DNA of 64,000 bases, taken from assembly GCA_052386675.1 (NCBI GenBank), contig JBQTJX010000039.1:87510-151509 (forward strand), written 5' to 3'. Made by a program: the position numbers and the translations under genes. A model generated the notes under the pieces. It had not been told where the DNA came from. It saw only the letters and a program-made list of their open reading frames with translations, and ran no database searches. Shown one piece after another: positions 7,940 to 16,832 of the stretch. This stretch comes from RBG-16-66-20 sp052386675 (GTDB taxonomy: Bacteria > Pseudomonadota > Gammaproteobacteria > Burkholderiales > SG8-39). The first letter of the stretch is position 1; each line of letters starts with the position of its first letter.

Positions 7940-9022
7940 TTAATCCTCCGGAAATATCTGCGCGTTCATGTTGGCGACCACGTCGGCCGCAAGCGCCTTC
8001 CTGACGTGCGCGTAGCGCCTCACCATCTGGAGGGTGCGGTGCCCGAGGACGCTTGCGATCTGCAGGTCGGTGGCGCCGGCGTCCACGAGGAAGGTGGCAG
8101 CGCTGTGCCGGAGATCGTGAAAGCGGAAGTCGATAAGTCCTGCCCTCTTCACGGCGGTGGTCCAGGCTTGGGAAATCTCGCTTGGCCGGTCTGGTTTGCG
8201 CCCCGGGAAGAGCAGGTCATCCTGTTTCTCGGCGTTCTCGATCCTCGCCTTGAGCAGCTGTAGCGCGCGTCCGGCAAGCGGTACCACCCGCAGGTCGCCG
8301 TTCTTTGTCATGGTGAGGGTGATTCTTCCGGTGGCGCAGTCAACGTCGTGGCACCGCAGTCCCATGATCTCGCCCTGGCGCATGCCGGTAGAGACGGCAA
8401 GAACGACGATCGTCGGAAGGTGAGGATTCTTAGAGCCTTCGCAGGCCTTGAGGAGCCGCTCAAGCTCCTCCCTCTCTAGAAAGCGCGTCCGGCCGCGCGC
8501 CTCGCTGGGCTTGCTTACCTTGCGGAGTGGGTTGTCATCGATCCAGTTCCAGTCCGTCACAGCGACAGAGAGGGTGTGCGAGAAGGCGGCAAGATAGCGC
8601 CGCACCGTGGCGGGGGACTTCTTTCGGTGAGCGGCGGAGTTGCTTTGCCGGCGCACCTCGCTTGCGAGGAGTTGGTTGCGCGCTGCGGAGAGGACGGCGG
8701 GGGTGAGCTCGGACAACTTCAGTCCGCCAAGCTCGGCCTTCCACCAGAGCAGCTGGGCCTTGCGATTTCGGAGATCTCGCGGCTTTTGCGGGAGTACCTC
8801 CGCGATGTACTTGTCGATGAGTTCGCCGACGGTGCGGCGCTTCGCTTCGGTGGATTTGAAGTGTCGCCCTTCGCGGATGGCAGACTGCATCTGCTCCGCC
8901 CAGCGCTTGGCGTCGGTCTTGCGGGAGAAAGTGGCCGTTTCTGGTGGTGCGCCCTTTAGGCGGACCTTGACGCGATAGCGTACGGTCCCGTCTGGGGATT
9001 CACGCTTCTCGATTGTTGGCAT
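7940..9022 (-). CDS. tyrosine recombinase / integrase of the tRNA-Asn element
   Basis: A 360-residue phage-type integrase. Order: N-terminal AP2-like arm-binding domain (about 1-55), core-binding SAM-like domain (about 65-165), catalytic domain (175-355). The catalytic residues are all present: Arg215 in TGMRQGE, Lys240, His302 and Arg305 in HDLRH, His328 in LGH and the nucleophile Tyr337 in RRYAHV, so the enzyme should be active. Start 9022 has a GAGGA ribosome binding site; an ATG-less extension to 9046 does not improve it. It is the element gene closest to the tRNA-Asn 3' end, the expected geometry for integration there. Confidence 0.92.
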   Translation of the reverse strand: MPTIEKRESPDGTVRYRVKVRLKGAPPETATFSRKTDAKRWAEQMQSAIREGRHFKSTEAKRRTVGELIDKYIAEVLPQKPRDLRNRKAQLLWWKAELGGLKLSELTPAVLSAARNQLLASEVRRQSNSAAHRKKSPATVRRYLAAFSHTLSVAVTDWNWIDDNPLRKVSKPSEARGRTRFLEREELERLLKACEGSKNPHLPTIVVLAVSTGMRQGEIMGLRCHDVDCATGRITLTMTKNGDLRVVPLAGRALQLLKARIENAEKQDDLLFPGRKPDRPSEISQAWTTAVKRAGLIDFRFHDLRHSAATFLVDAGATDLQIASVLGHRTLQMVRRYAHVRKALAADVVANMNAQIFPED

Positions 9023-9376
9023 TGCGCATTCCTCACGTGCAGACAAGCGCGCTTTACAGCGCGCGGCAATGACCAGCTACTGCTGGTCGCTGTGTCTGCT
9101 CGTCGTGAAGACTGGCGCCAGATCAAGGGAACGCCGCTTAGAGCTGGGTCCCGGACCTGACTTGCAGGCGACTATTACCCCGTATACCTAGTACTCAGTG
9201 TTGCGAGGTAGTAGTGATCGCCAAGTATAACATTTCGCCCACACGATGCCGGTCCCCCTGGAGCCTCACGGTGTCGGCCCTGAGTCGGGGAGTAGCACTT
9301 CGATCACCAAGTGTCCCACTAGTGTCCCAGCGGAAGTTCTAGGTTCTCGAATCTTGCGCCAACCCCTTGAAGTGGT
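9023..9376. other. non-coding interval between integrase and tRNA-Asn with inverted repeats
   Basis: About 350 bases hold no convincing gene. They contain two perfect inverted repeats close to the integrase start: GCGCGC-6nt-GCGCGC at 9047-9064 and GACCAGC-4nt-GCTGGTC at 9071-9088. There is also a short direct repeat of GTGTCCCA (9311-9318 and 9322-9329). Such intervals usually hold integrase arm-binding sites, an integrase promoter and the attachment core, but I can only see the repeats. Confidence 0.5.
9047..9088. repeat. pair of perfect inverted repeats upstream of the integrase gene
   Basis: GCGCGC at 9047-9052 is mirrored at 9059-9064 around a 6-base spacer. GACCAGC at 9071-9077 is mirrored as GCTGGTC at 9082-9088 around TACT. 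They begin 25 bases before the integrase ATG and could be operator or recombination-factor sites. Confidence 0.45.
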
Positions 9377-9380
9377 TGGC
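9358..9380. other. putative attachment region at the 3' end of tRNA-Asn
   Basis: A GCCAACC/GGTTGGC stem (9358-9364 with 9374-9380) includes the tRNA discriminator base and CCA end. The element lies directly on this side, and tyrosine integrases commonly recombine within tRNA 3' halves, so the att core is expected here or in the adjoining tRNA T arm. The partner copy at the far end of the element is not visible in the window. The stem could equally be the tRNA terminator. Confidence 0.35.
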
Positions 9381-9452
9381 TCCTCGACCTGGACTCGAAC
9401 CAGGGACCTGCGGATTAACAGTCCGACGCTCTACCAACTGAGCTATCGAGGA
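9377..9452 (-). tRNA. tRNA-Asn (anticodon GTT)
   Basis: A 76-base cloverleaf with acceptor TCCTCGA paired to TCGAGGA, anticodon loop TGTTAAT giving GTT, T-loop GGTTCGAGTCC and an encoded 3' CCA. It is the probable integration target of the element on its 3' side. Confidence 0.95.
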
Positions 9453-9478
9453 ATTGTGCAGTGCTGCGAAGGGGCTGA

Positions 9479-9484
9479 ATTATA
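9479..9484 (-). promoter_or_regulatory. -10 box of the tRNA-Asn promoter
   Basis: Perfect TATAAT on the minus strand, followed by a GC-rich discriminator, 27 bases upstream of the tRNA 5' end. GC-rich discriminators are typical of growth-rate controlled stable-RNA promoters. No clear -35 is seen. Confidence 0.55.
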
Positions 9485-9508
9485 TAGGAAAAGCCCCGTG
9501 GTTTTCCA

Positions 9509-10726
9509 CTACCGGATCACCTTGGCGATGGCGTCGGCGACATAGTCGATGTTCTTCGTCGTCAGGGCGGCGACGCAGATGCGGCCGGTCTCGATGGTGT
9601 AGATCGAGTACTCGCTGCGCAGGCGCAGGACCTGCTCCCGGGTGAGGCCGGAGTAGGAGAACATGCCGCGCTGCCGCAGGATGAAGGAGAAGTCCGAGCC
9701 CGGAACGCGCTTGTGGATGCCGTCCACCAGCGCCTTGCGCATGTCCTTGATCCGGTCGCGCATGGCGCCCAGCTCCTTCTCCCACTGCGCGCGCAGGTCC
9801 GCCTTGGTCAGCACTTTGGCGACGATGGCGCTGCCGTGGGCGGGCGGATTCGAGTAGTTGGTGCGCACCACGCGCTTCAGGTGCGACAGCGCGCGCGTCG
9901 CCTCGTCGGCGCTGGCCGTGACGACGCTCAGGGCGCCGGCGCGCTCGCCGTAGAGCGAGAAGGACTTGGAAAACGAACTCGCCAGGAACACGGGCTGCAT
10001 CGCCTCGGCGAACAGGCGCGGCGCATAGGCGTCGGCGTCGATGCCTTCGGCGAAGCCCTGGTAGGCGAGGTCGAGGAAGGGCACCAGGCCGCGGGACTTC
10101 ACGACCTCCAGCACCTGCCTCCACAGGGACTCATCGAGATCGACGCCAGTCGGGTTGTGGCAGCAGGAGTGCAGCACCACGATGTCGCCGGCGGGCATCT
10201 TCGACAGCGCTGCCAGCATTCCTTCGAAGTCGAGGCCGTGCGTCTTCGGATCGTAGTAGGGGTAGTCCTTTACCAGGAAGCCGGCGCCCTCGAACAGGGC
10301 GCGGTGGTTTTCCCAGCTCGGATTGCTGATCCAGGCGCTGGCGCCCGGGCACACCTTGCGCAGGAAGTCCGCGCCGATCTTCAGGCCGCCGCTGCCACCG
10401 ATGGCCTGGACGGTGACGACGCGGTTCTCCTTCACCACCGCCGAGTCCGGACCGAAAACAAGGTCGCGTACGGCCTTGTCATACGCGGCGAGGCCATCAA
10501 TCGGCAGATAGGACTTTGGTGCCCCGCTGCTGACGTTGGTGTCTTCGACTTCGCGCACGCAATCGAGCAGCGGAACCCTGCCGTTGTCGTCGGTGTAGAC
10601 GCCAACCCCGAGGTTGACCTTGTTCGGGTTCTTGTCTGCAACATAGGCCTCGGTGACGCCGAGAATCGGGTCCTTCGGCGCCATCTCGAGGCCGGCAAGC
10701 GGGGAGGGCAGGTGCGGGGCGTTCAT
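9509..10726 (-). CDS. aromatic amino acid / aspartate aminotransferase (class I, PLP)
   Basis: A 405-residue fold-type I aminotransferase of the AspC/TyrB group, transferring amino groups between aspartate or aromatic amino acids and 2-oxoglutarate in the cytoplasm. Visible marks: KVNLGVGVYTDDNG near the N-terminus, SCCHNPTGVD, FLDLAYQGF and the PLP-lysine motif SSFSKSFSLYGERAG. The length matches the family (about 397-405). It is divergent from uvrB with 42 bases between start codons; a TAAAAT box in that gap may serve it. Substrate preference between Asp and aromatic acids cannot be settled from sequence. Confidence 0.92.
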   Translation of the reverse strand: MNAPHLPSPLAGLEMAPKDPILGVTEAYVADKNPNKVNLGVGVYTDDNGRVPLLDCVREVEDTNVSSGAPKSYLPIDGLAAYDKAVRDLVFGPDSAVVKENRVVTVQAIGGSGGLKIGADFLRKVCPGASAWISNPSWENHRALFEGAGFLVKDYPYYDPKTHGLDFEGMLAALSKMPAGDIVVLHSCCHNPTGVDLDESLWRQVLEVVKSRGLVPFLDLAYQGFAEGIDADAYAPRLFAEAMQPVFLASSFSKSFSLYGERAGALSVVTASADEATRALSHLKRVVRTNYSNPPAHGSAIVAKVLTKADLRAQWEKELGAMRDRIKDMRKALVDGIHKRVPGSDFSFILRQRGMFSYSGLTREQVLRLRSEYSIYTIETGRICVAALTTKNIDYVADAIAKVIR

Positions 10727-10768
10727 CTGCTAGACTCGTTGACTTTTTTGCATAGCACCATTTTACCC

Positions 10769-12811
10769 GTGGATCTCGCTTTTCCCAATAGCCCGTACAA
10801 GCTGCACCAGCCGTACGCGCCCGCCGGGGACCAGCCCGAGGCCATCGCCAAGCTGATCGAGGGCGTGGGCGACGGATTGGCCTTCCAGACGCTGCTGGGG
10901 GTCACTGGCTCGGGCAAGACCTACACCATGGCCAACGTCATCGCCCAGCTTGGGCGGCCGGCCCTGGTGCTCGCACCCAACAAGACCCTGGCGGCCCAGC
11001 TGTACTCCGAGTTCCGGGAGTTCTTCCCGGAGAACGCGGTGGAATACTTCGTTTCCTACTACGACTACTACCAGCCCGAGGCCTACGTCCCCTCCAAGGA
11101 CCTGTTCATCGAGAAGGACTCCTCGATCAACGAGCACATCGAGCAGATGCGCCTGTCGGCCACCAAGTCCCTGATGGAGCGGCGCGACTGCGTCATCGTG
11201 GCCACGGTGTCGGCGATCTACGGCATCGGCGATCCGGCCGAGTACCACGGCATGATCCTGCACCTGCGCGAGGGCGAGAAGATGGCGCAGCGGGACGTCA
11301 TCGCGCGCCTGGTGGCGATGCAGTACGACCGCAACGACGTCGATTTCCGCCGCGGCACCTTCCGTGTCCGGGGCGAAGTCATCGACGTATTCCCGGCCGA
11401 GCACGCGGAGCACGCCGTGCGCATCACGCTGTTCGACGACGAGGTGGAGAGCCTGCAGATGTTCGACCCGCTCACCGGGCGGGTGCTCCAGGGCATCTCG
11501 CGCTTCACCGTCTATCCCTCCAGCCACTACGTCACGCCGCGCGAGACGACGCTGCGTGCGATCGAGGCCATCAAGGCGGAGTTGCGCGTGCGCAGCCAGT
11601 ACTTCGTCGACACGAACAAGCTGGTCGAGGCGCAGAGGATCGAGCAGCGCACCCGCTTCGACCTGGAAATGCTGGTCGAACTGGGCTTCTGCAAGGGCAT
11701 CGAGAACTATTCGCGCCACCTCTCGGGGCGCAAGCCCGGAGAGCCGCCGCCGACCCTGATCGACTACCTGCCGGCCGATTCGCTGATGATCATCGACGAG
11801 AGCCACGTCACGATCGGCCAGCTGGGGGGCATGTTCAAGGGCGACCATTCGCGCAAGGTGAACCTGGTGGAGTACGGCTTCCGCCTGCCCTCGGCGCTCG
11901 ACAACCGGCCGCTGAAGTTCGAGGAGTTCGAGGAAATCGTGCGGCAGACCATCTTCGTATCGGCGACGCCCGCGGCCTACGAGGCGCAGAAATCCGCGCA
12001 GGTGGTGGAGCAGGTGGTGCGCCCGACCGGCCTGATCGACCCGCCGGTGGAGATCCGGCCCGCCGCCACCCAGGTGGACGACCTGCTGTCCGAAATCGGC
12101 AAGCGGGTAAAGCAGAACGAGCGCGTGCTGGTGACCACGCTCACCAAGCGCATGGCCGAGGAACTGACCGAGTATTTCGCAGAGCACGGGGTCAAGGTGC
12201 GCTACCTCCATTCGGAGGTCGAGACAGTGGAGCGCGTGGAGATCCTGCGCGACCTGCGTCTGGGCGAGTTCGACGTGCTGGTGGGGATCAACCTGCTGCG
12301 CGAGGGGCTCGACCTGCCGGAGGTATCGCTGGTCGCGATCCTGGACGCGGACAAGGAAGGCTTCCTGCGTTCCGAGCGTTCCCTGATCCAGACCATTGGC
12401 CGTGCCGCGCGGCACATCAACGGCGCGGCGATCCTCTACGCCGACCGCGTCACTGATTCCATGCAGCGCGCCATCGCCGAGACCGACCGGCGGCGCAACA
12501 AGCAGGTCGCCTTCAACCTGAAGCACGGCATCACGCCCAAGGGCGTGTTCAAGCGCATCAAGGACATGATCGACGGCGTCTACGACAGCGAGCAGATCGC
12601 CGAGGACCTGAAGGTGGCGGAGGCGGAAGCGCGCTACGAGGCGATGAGCGAGAAGCAGGTTGCCCGCGAAATCAGGACGCTGGAGAAGCAGATGCTGGAC
12701 CACGCCCGCAACCTGGAGTTCGAGAAGGCGGCCAGGGCACGGGACCGGCTCACGGAGATCCGCAAGCGGCTGTTCGGCGTGGAGCCGGCTGCGGCGAAGA
12801 ATTCGTTCTGA
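10769..12811 (+). CDS. uvrB: UvrABC excinuclease subunit B
   Basis: A 680-residue UvrB, the damage-verification helicase of nucleotide excision repair. GVTGSGKT Walker A lies at residues 44-51; the beta-hairpin region YDYYQPEAYVPSKD follows, then IDESHVTIGQLGGM, the C-terminal helicase motifs LREGLDLPEVSLV and QTIGRAARH, and a UVR domain (EKQMLDHARNLEFEKAARARDRL) that contacts UvrC. No ATG exists near the conserved start; GTG at 10769 gives the expected N-terminus. The open frame continues far upstream opposite the aminotransferase, but that part is a shadow. uvrC is also in this window at 42299. Confidence 0.97.
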   Translation: MDLAFPNSPYKLHQPYAPAGDQPEAIAKLIEGVGDGLAFQTLLGVTGSGKTYTMANVIAQLGRPALVLAPNKTLAAQLYSEFREFFPENAVEYFVSYYDYYQPEAYVPSKDLFIEKDSSINEHIEQMRLSATKSLMERRDCVIVATVSAIYGIGDPAEYHGMILHLREGEKMAQRDVIARLVAMQYDRNDVDFRRGTFRVRGEVIDVFPAEHAEHAVRITLFDDEVESLQMFDPLTGRVLQGISRFTVYPSSHYVTPRETTLRAIEAIKAELRVRSQYFVDTNKLVEAQRIEQRTRFDLEMLVELGFCKGIENYSRHLSGRKPGEPPPTLIDYLPADSLMIIDESHVTIGQLGGMFKGDHSRKVNLVEYGFRLPSALDNRPLKFEEFEEIVRQTIFVSATPAAYEAQKSAQVVEQVVRPTGLIDPPVEIRPAATQVDDLLSEIGKRVKQNERVLVTTLTKRMAEELTEYFAEHGVKVRYLHSEVETVERVEILRDLRLGEFDVLVGINLLREGLDLPEVSLVAILDADKEGFLRSERSLIQTIGRAARHINGAAILYADRVTDSMQRAIAETDRRRNKQVAFNLKHGITPKGVFKRIKDMIDGVYDSEQIAEDLKVAEAEARYEAMSEKQVAREIRTLEKQMLDHARNLEFEKAARARDRLTEIRKRLFGVEPAAAKNSF

Positions 12812-12951
12812 CGATCGCCCGAAACGTGGGCGACATCGTGCTGTGGTCCGCCTTTGCAGCGGCCTCGGCGACCTTCGACACGCTCGTCCACGACGGCTGG
12901 TCACGCCCGGGCTGCGCGTAGCAGGCTAGGGCGGCCGCGCCTGCTGTCCAC

Positions 12952-14340
12952 TCAGCGCTCGATACCCCAATTCGAGTACCGCACGGCGACGACGGACGCG
13001 AGCCCATAGGCCGCCATCCCGAACGCGACAAGCGCGAATATCGTCCACGACGGCGTTTGCGTGGAGGCGAGTATCCAGCCGCCGATCGCGATCACGGCGA
13101 GCCTGAGCGTGCCGGCAAGCACCGGGCCGCCGACCTTGCCGGCGCCGAGCGATGAGAAGTACAGGCAAAGCCCGAGTCCGAACAGTCCGTAGCAGGGGCC
13201 TGCCCAATGGAAGTAGAGGGCGGCGGAAGCGAGCACCTCCGGGTCCTGGGTGAATTGACGGGACCACAGGTCGGGGGCGATGGCGACCACCAGCCCCAAC
13301 GCGCCAAGAAGCGCGGTAGCCAATGCCGCTGCGATCCAGGTCGCGCGTCGAGCGCGCGAGATTTTGCCGGCGCCCATTGCCATGCCCACGAGCGGGACCG
13401 ATGCCACGCCAATGGCGAATCCGATAGGAATCAGCAGGAATTCGAGCCGGGTGCCGATGCCGTAGCCCGCCAGCGCGGTGGTGCCGAACTTCGCGACCAG
13501 CCAGGTGAGGATCAGGACCGTCAGCACGGTCTGCAGCGGCGAGATGCAGGCAAGTGCGCCCACTTTCAGGATGTCGCGCAGCAACTCGCGCTGTAGCGGC
13601 GTTGCGCGCACCGCCAGCCGGATCCGCGAGTGGCGCGAATGCAGGTAGCCATACAGGAACACCGCGCCCAGCGCATACGCGATCACTTGGCCGGCCGCGA
13701 CACCCGGCATGCCCAGCCGGGGAAACGGTCCCCAGCCGAGTCCGAGCACGCCGCCCAGCAGCACTTGCAGCACGGAGACCGCTAGGTAGGTCGCCGAGGG
13801 CACCGGCATGTTCCCCGAGCCGCGGATCACCGACGCGTAGGTGTTCATGAGCCAGACGCCGATCGAGCCGACAAACGCGACGTTCGAGTAAGCGACCGCC
13901 TGCTCGAGCGCCTCGCCGCGGCCTCCAAGCGCGGCGTAGATGGCCGGGCCGAAGCCCAGCATCAGTGCCGTGTACAGCGCTCCGGCCGAGAGCCCGATCC
14001 ACATCGCGTGCACTGCGAGGGCGTTCGCGCGCCCGAGGTCCCCGGCGCCGAGCGCGCGGCTCACGGCAGACGAGATGCCGCCGCCCATCGCGCCGCCGGA
14101 GAGCATCATCTGCAGCATGACCATGGGGAACACGAGCGCCATTCCCGCCAGCGAGGCGACGCCGAGGCTGCCGACATAAGCCGTCTCGGCGATGGCCGCC
14201 AGCGCGGTGGCGAGCATCGCGCCCATGTTCGGCAGCGCAAATCGCACGAGCGTCGGCAGGATCGGCGCCGTGAGAAGCGGGTCAGCGACGCGGTCCGCTG
14301 CGGGCTGTGCCTTCTGACCCGGGACGCGAGCCGGCTTCAT
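12952..14340 (-). CDS. MATE-family multidrug efflux transporter
   Basis: A 462-residue inner-membrane protein with about 12 hydrophobic segments in two similar halves, as in MATE transporters that export cationic drugs using Na+ or H+ gradients. The first half begins PTLVRFALPNMGAMLATALAAIAETAYVGSLG, typical of the NorM/DinF superfamily. It is the last gene of a four-gene minus-strand set: TetR regulator, SDR, quinone-reductase-like enzyme, MATE. Its start overlaps the stop of the oxidoreductase by four bases (ATGA). The pair of matching TetR-type operators upstream suggests inducible expression of the set. Substrate is unknown. Confidence 0.87.
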   Translation of the reverse strand: MKPARVPGQKAQPAADRVADPLLTAPILPTLVRFALPNMGAMLATALAAIAETAYVGSLGVASLAGMALVFPMVMLQMMLSGGAMGGGISSAVSRALGAGDLGRANALAVHAMWIGLSAGALYTALMLGFGPAIYAALGGRGEALEQAVAYSNVAFVGSIGVWLMNTYASVIRGSGNMPVPSATYLAVSVLQVLLGGVLGLGWGPFPRLGMPGVAAGQVIAYALGAVFLYGYLHSRHSRIRLAVRATPLQRELLRDILKVGALACISPLQTVLTVLILTWLVAKFGTTALAGYGIGTRLEFLLIPIGFAIGVASVPLVGMAMGAGKISRARRATWIAAALATALLGALGLVVAIAPDLWSRQFTQDPEVLASAALYFHWAGPCYGLFGLGLCLYFSSLGAGKVGGPVLAGTLRLAVIAIGGWILASTQTPSWTIFALVAFGMAAYGLASVVAVRYSNWGIER

Positions 14341-15338
14341 CGTACTTTGACGACGACCTTGCCCCTGGAGCGCCCCTGGGCGAGGTAGGCAAGCGCATCC
14401 TTTGCCTGCCCGAACGCAAATACCCTGTCGATCACCGGCCGGATGCGCGCCGCCTTGAGGAGCTCGCCGATCTCGGCGAGTTGATCGCCATCGGCACGCA
14501 CGAAGAGAAACGAGTAGGTGACTTCCCGCTTTCCCGCCATGCGCACGATCCTGCGGCTCATCAGCCCGAACACGAACGTGAGGAGGAAGTTCAGCCCTCT
14601 GGCGCGGGCGAACGCTGCGTCCAGCGGCCCGACGAGAGAGACGATCGTGCCTCCCGTATTGAGGATGCCGATCGATTTCTCGATTGCGTCACCCCTGACA
14701 GTGCCGAGCACTGCGTCGTAGCCGCGCAGCATTTTCTCGAATTCTTCCTTCCTGTAGTCGACCACCTCGTCTGCGCCAAGGCTGCGCACCAGTTCGACGT
14801 TGCCCGTGCTGGTGGTGGTTCCCGCCTTGGCACCCAGGTGCTTTGCCAGCTGGATCGCAAAGGTGCCAATACCGCCAGACCCTGCGGGGATGAACACCTT
14901 CTGCCCGGCCCGTAGATTCGCGCGCTCCTTCAGCGCTTGCCACGAGGTGAGCCCGACCATCGGGATCGACGCTGCCTGCACGAAGTCCAGATTGGCCGGC
15001 TTCAGCGCGGCAGCACGCTCCGGAACCACCGCGAATTCGGCGATCGAGCCCGTGCCAAGGTCGAAGACGCTGGCGAAGACGGCGTCGCCCGGCTTGAAGC
15101 GCGTCACGCGGCTGCCGACCTCGGTCACCACACCGGCCAGGTCGCTGCCGAGCGTGGCCGGCAGCTGGAACCGCAGGACGGCCTTGAACATTCCCGTCGG
15201 AATCATGTTGTCGATCGGGTTCAGGCCCGCGGCGTGGACCTGCACCAGCAGTTCGTCCGGCCCTGGCGCCGGGCGCGGGACGTCGGCGAGCCCGGTCTCG
15301 GGCGCCTTGCCATAGCGCTTGAAGGTGAGTGCCTTCAT
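14337..15338 (-). CDS. NADP-dependent quinone oxidoreductase-like MDR enzyme
   Basis: A 333-residue medium-chain reductase without zinc ligands. The GroES-like N-terminal domain has the family's HAAGLNPIDN, followed by a Rossmann domain with AGSGGIGTFAIQLAKHLGA (nucleotide binding) and LGADEVVDYRKEEF. Relatives reduce quinones or alpha,beta-unsaturated carbonyls with NADPH. It lies 11 bases after the SDR gene and overlaps the MATE gene, so it is one step of a TetR-controlled stress or detoxification set. The exact substrate cannot be inferred. Confidence 0.85.
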   Translation of the reverse strand: MKALTFKRYGKAPETGLADVPRPAPGPDELLVQVHAAGLNPIDNMIPTGMFKAVLRFQLPATLGSDLAGVVTEVGSRVTRFKPGDAVFASVFDLGTGSIAEFAVVPERAAALKPANLDFVQAASIPMVGLTSWQALKERANLRAGQKVFIPAGSGGIGTFAIQLAKHLGAKAGTTTSTGNVELVRSLGADEVVDYRKEEFEKMLRGYDAVLGTVRGDAIEKSIGILNTGGTIVSLVGPLDAAFARARGLNFLLTFVFGLMSRRIVRMAGKREVTYSFLFVRADGDQLAEIGELLKAARIRPVIDRVFAFGQAKDALAYLAQGRSRGKVVVKVR

Positions 15339-15349
15339 GGTTCTGCCGC

Positions 15350-16165
15350 CTAGGTTCCGAGCCGCAGGTCTTTTCGAATACCGAGGTCCACCAATCTGGC
15401 GGGCGCAAACCTGCGAAGCAATCGCAGGCGGTTCGCGAGCCCGCCGGCTGTGTAGCGGAGCTTCGGGTGCGCTGCGCTGGCCGCCTCCAGGACGACATCG
15501 GCCACGACGTGGGGCTCGTCGGCCCTTGCCATCACTTCCTTGACCTGTCTGGCCAGGGACGCGCGCACTTCCCGATACTCATCGAGCTTCGAGTCGGGTT
15601 CCACGAGGTTCGCGTCGAACTGCGTTTTCGTGTACGCGGGCTCGATGACCGAGACGCGGATACCCCTGGTGCGCAGTTCGTGGTCGAGTGACTCCGAGTA
15701 ACCTTCGATCGCGTGCTTCGTGGCGGCATAAAGCGCCCCGTATGGCATCGGCAGGAAGCCCAGCACGGAACCGATGTTGATGATGCGGCCGCTTCCCTGC
15801 CGGCGCATATGCGGCACGACCGCTCTCGTCATCCGGACGATGCCGAAGAAGTTGGTGTCGAAGATTGCCTGGGCCTGTTCGAGCGAGCTTTCCTCCGCGC
15901 CTGCTGGCGCGACGCCGAAGCCGGCGTTGTTGACCATCAGATCGAGGCGACCTTCCAGTTGCATCAGCTTCCCGACGGCGGCTTCCACCGATTTGTCGCT
16001 GGTCACGTCAAGGGGCAGCATCGCGAACGCTTGCCGGCCCGCCTGGGCGCCGCGCCTGCTGGTGCCGTAGACCTTGTAGCCCGCGATCGCGAGCCGCGCC
16101 GCCGTGGCTGCGCCGATGCCTGTGGACGCGCCGGTGACCAGTGCAACGGATCCTTTGATCTTCAT
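15350..16165 (-). CDS. short-chain dehydrogenase/reductase (SDR)
   Basis: A 271-residue classical SDR: TGASTGIG cofactor motif, NNAGFG, catalytic Ser in IGSVLGF and YAATK with the catalytic Tyr and Lys. The region after the active site (HAIEGYSESLDHELRTRGIRVSVIEPAYTKT) matches the broad-specificity oxidoreductases that act on steroids, retinoids or aldehydes. A palindromic site resembling the one at the tetR start lies 27-48 bases upstream of the ATG, so expression is probably controlled by that regulator. Followed closely by the MDR gene. Confidence 0.88.
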   Translation of the reverse strand: MKIKGSVALVTGASTGIGAATAARLAIAGYKVYGTSRRGAQAGRQAFAMLPLDVTSDKSVEAAVGKLMQLEGRLDLMVNNAGFGVAPAGAEESSLEQAQAIFDTNFFGIVRMTRAVVPHMRRQGSGRIINIGSVLGFLPMPYGALYAATKHAIEGYSESLDHELRTRGIRVSVIEPAYTKTQFDANLVEPDSKLDEYREVRASLARQVKEVMARADEPHVVADVVLEAASAAHPKLRYTAGGLANRLRLLRRFAPARLVDLGIRKDLRLGT

Positions 16166-16191
16166 GGGAATGTCCTTTCGTGGAAGAGGCG

Positions 16192-16213
16192 AAATATGAT
16201 AAGCGTCATATTT
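16192..16213. promoter_or_regulatory. TetR-type operator upstream of the SDR gene
   Basis: Perfect 8-bp arms AAATATGA and TCATATTT surround TAAGCG. The inner 16 bases TATGATAAGCGTCATA match the site at the tetR start in 14 of 16 positions, which strongly suggests one regulator binds both. Confidence 0.7.
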
Positions 16214-16250
16214 CTAGTCGAACTCGAGGCCGATGCGAATCCAGTCCGTG

Positions 16251-16832
16251 TCAGTTTTCGGTGGCGGAGAGGTGGTTCAGCGCCGCCTCGCGAAGCGCGT
16301 CGGAAAGCCGGCGGTCATCGACGGCACGCGCGAGCACGAGCGCACCGACCGCAGTGGCCAGAGTCGCGAGGGCGCGCTCGTGCGCGCCGGGCTTTCCCCA
16401 GTCTGGCAACTGGCGCGCAACGAGGTCGATCATCTCCTTGATCCGGCGCGTGGCGGCGCGCCGCACCTCGGCCGCCTGGCGCGGCATCTCCGAGACCAGC
16501 GCTGCGGTCGCGCAGCCAGTCTCCACGCCATCGACGTGCGTCTTCGACAGGTAGGCCTGAAGCATCGCTTGCAGGGCCTGTTGCGGTTGGGCGGTGGCGG
16601 CAACGCGTTCCATCAATGCGACGCTTTCACTGCCGGCGCGATCTGCCGCTTCGGCGAGCATTGCCTCACGGGACGCGAAATGGGCGTAGAAGCCGCCGTG
16701 CGTGAGGCCGGCCTCCTTCATGATGTCGGCGACGCTGGTGCCGTCGTAGCCGCTGCGCCGGATGGCTCGCGCGGCGGTCTCGACGATGCGGTCGTGCGTT
16801 GCTTCTTTGGCGCTGCTGCTCGCTTTTCGCAT
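16251..16832 (-). CDS. TetR/AcrR-family transcriptional regulator
   Basis: A 193-residue regulator. The N-terminal DNA-binding domain (about residues 12-58) has the family helix-turn-helix: GYDGTSVADIMKEAGLTHGGFYAHFASREAML. The C-terminal part is an all-helical ligand-binding domain containing ETGCATAALVSEM, seen in the NemR/YcdC-like branch that often controls enzymes acting on reactive electrophiles. The operator palindrome overlaps its own start codon, so autorepression is likely, and a near-identical one precedes the downstream SDR-MDR-MATE genes. Confidence 0.9.
   Translation of the reverse strand: MRKASSSAKEATHDRIVETAARAIRRSGYDGTSVADIMKEAGLTHGGFYAHFASREAMLAEAADRAGSESVALMERVAATAQPQQALQAMLQAYLSKTHVDGVETGCATAALVSEMPRQAAEVRRAATRRIKEMIDLVARQLPDWGKPGAHERALATLATAVGALVLARAVDDRRLSDALREAALNHLSATEN

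Noticed and set aside
9713..10768. Long in-frame extension of uvrB upstream to 9713
   Set aside because: It is antisense to the aminotransferase gene and shows no conserved uvrB sequence; it is a GC-driven shadow frame.
10763..12904. 713-codon frame on the minus strand opposite uvrB
   Set aside because: His/Arg-rich translation without motifs, fully covered by the convincing uvrB gene on the other strand.
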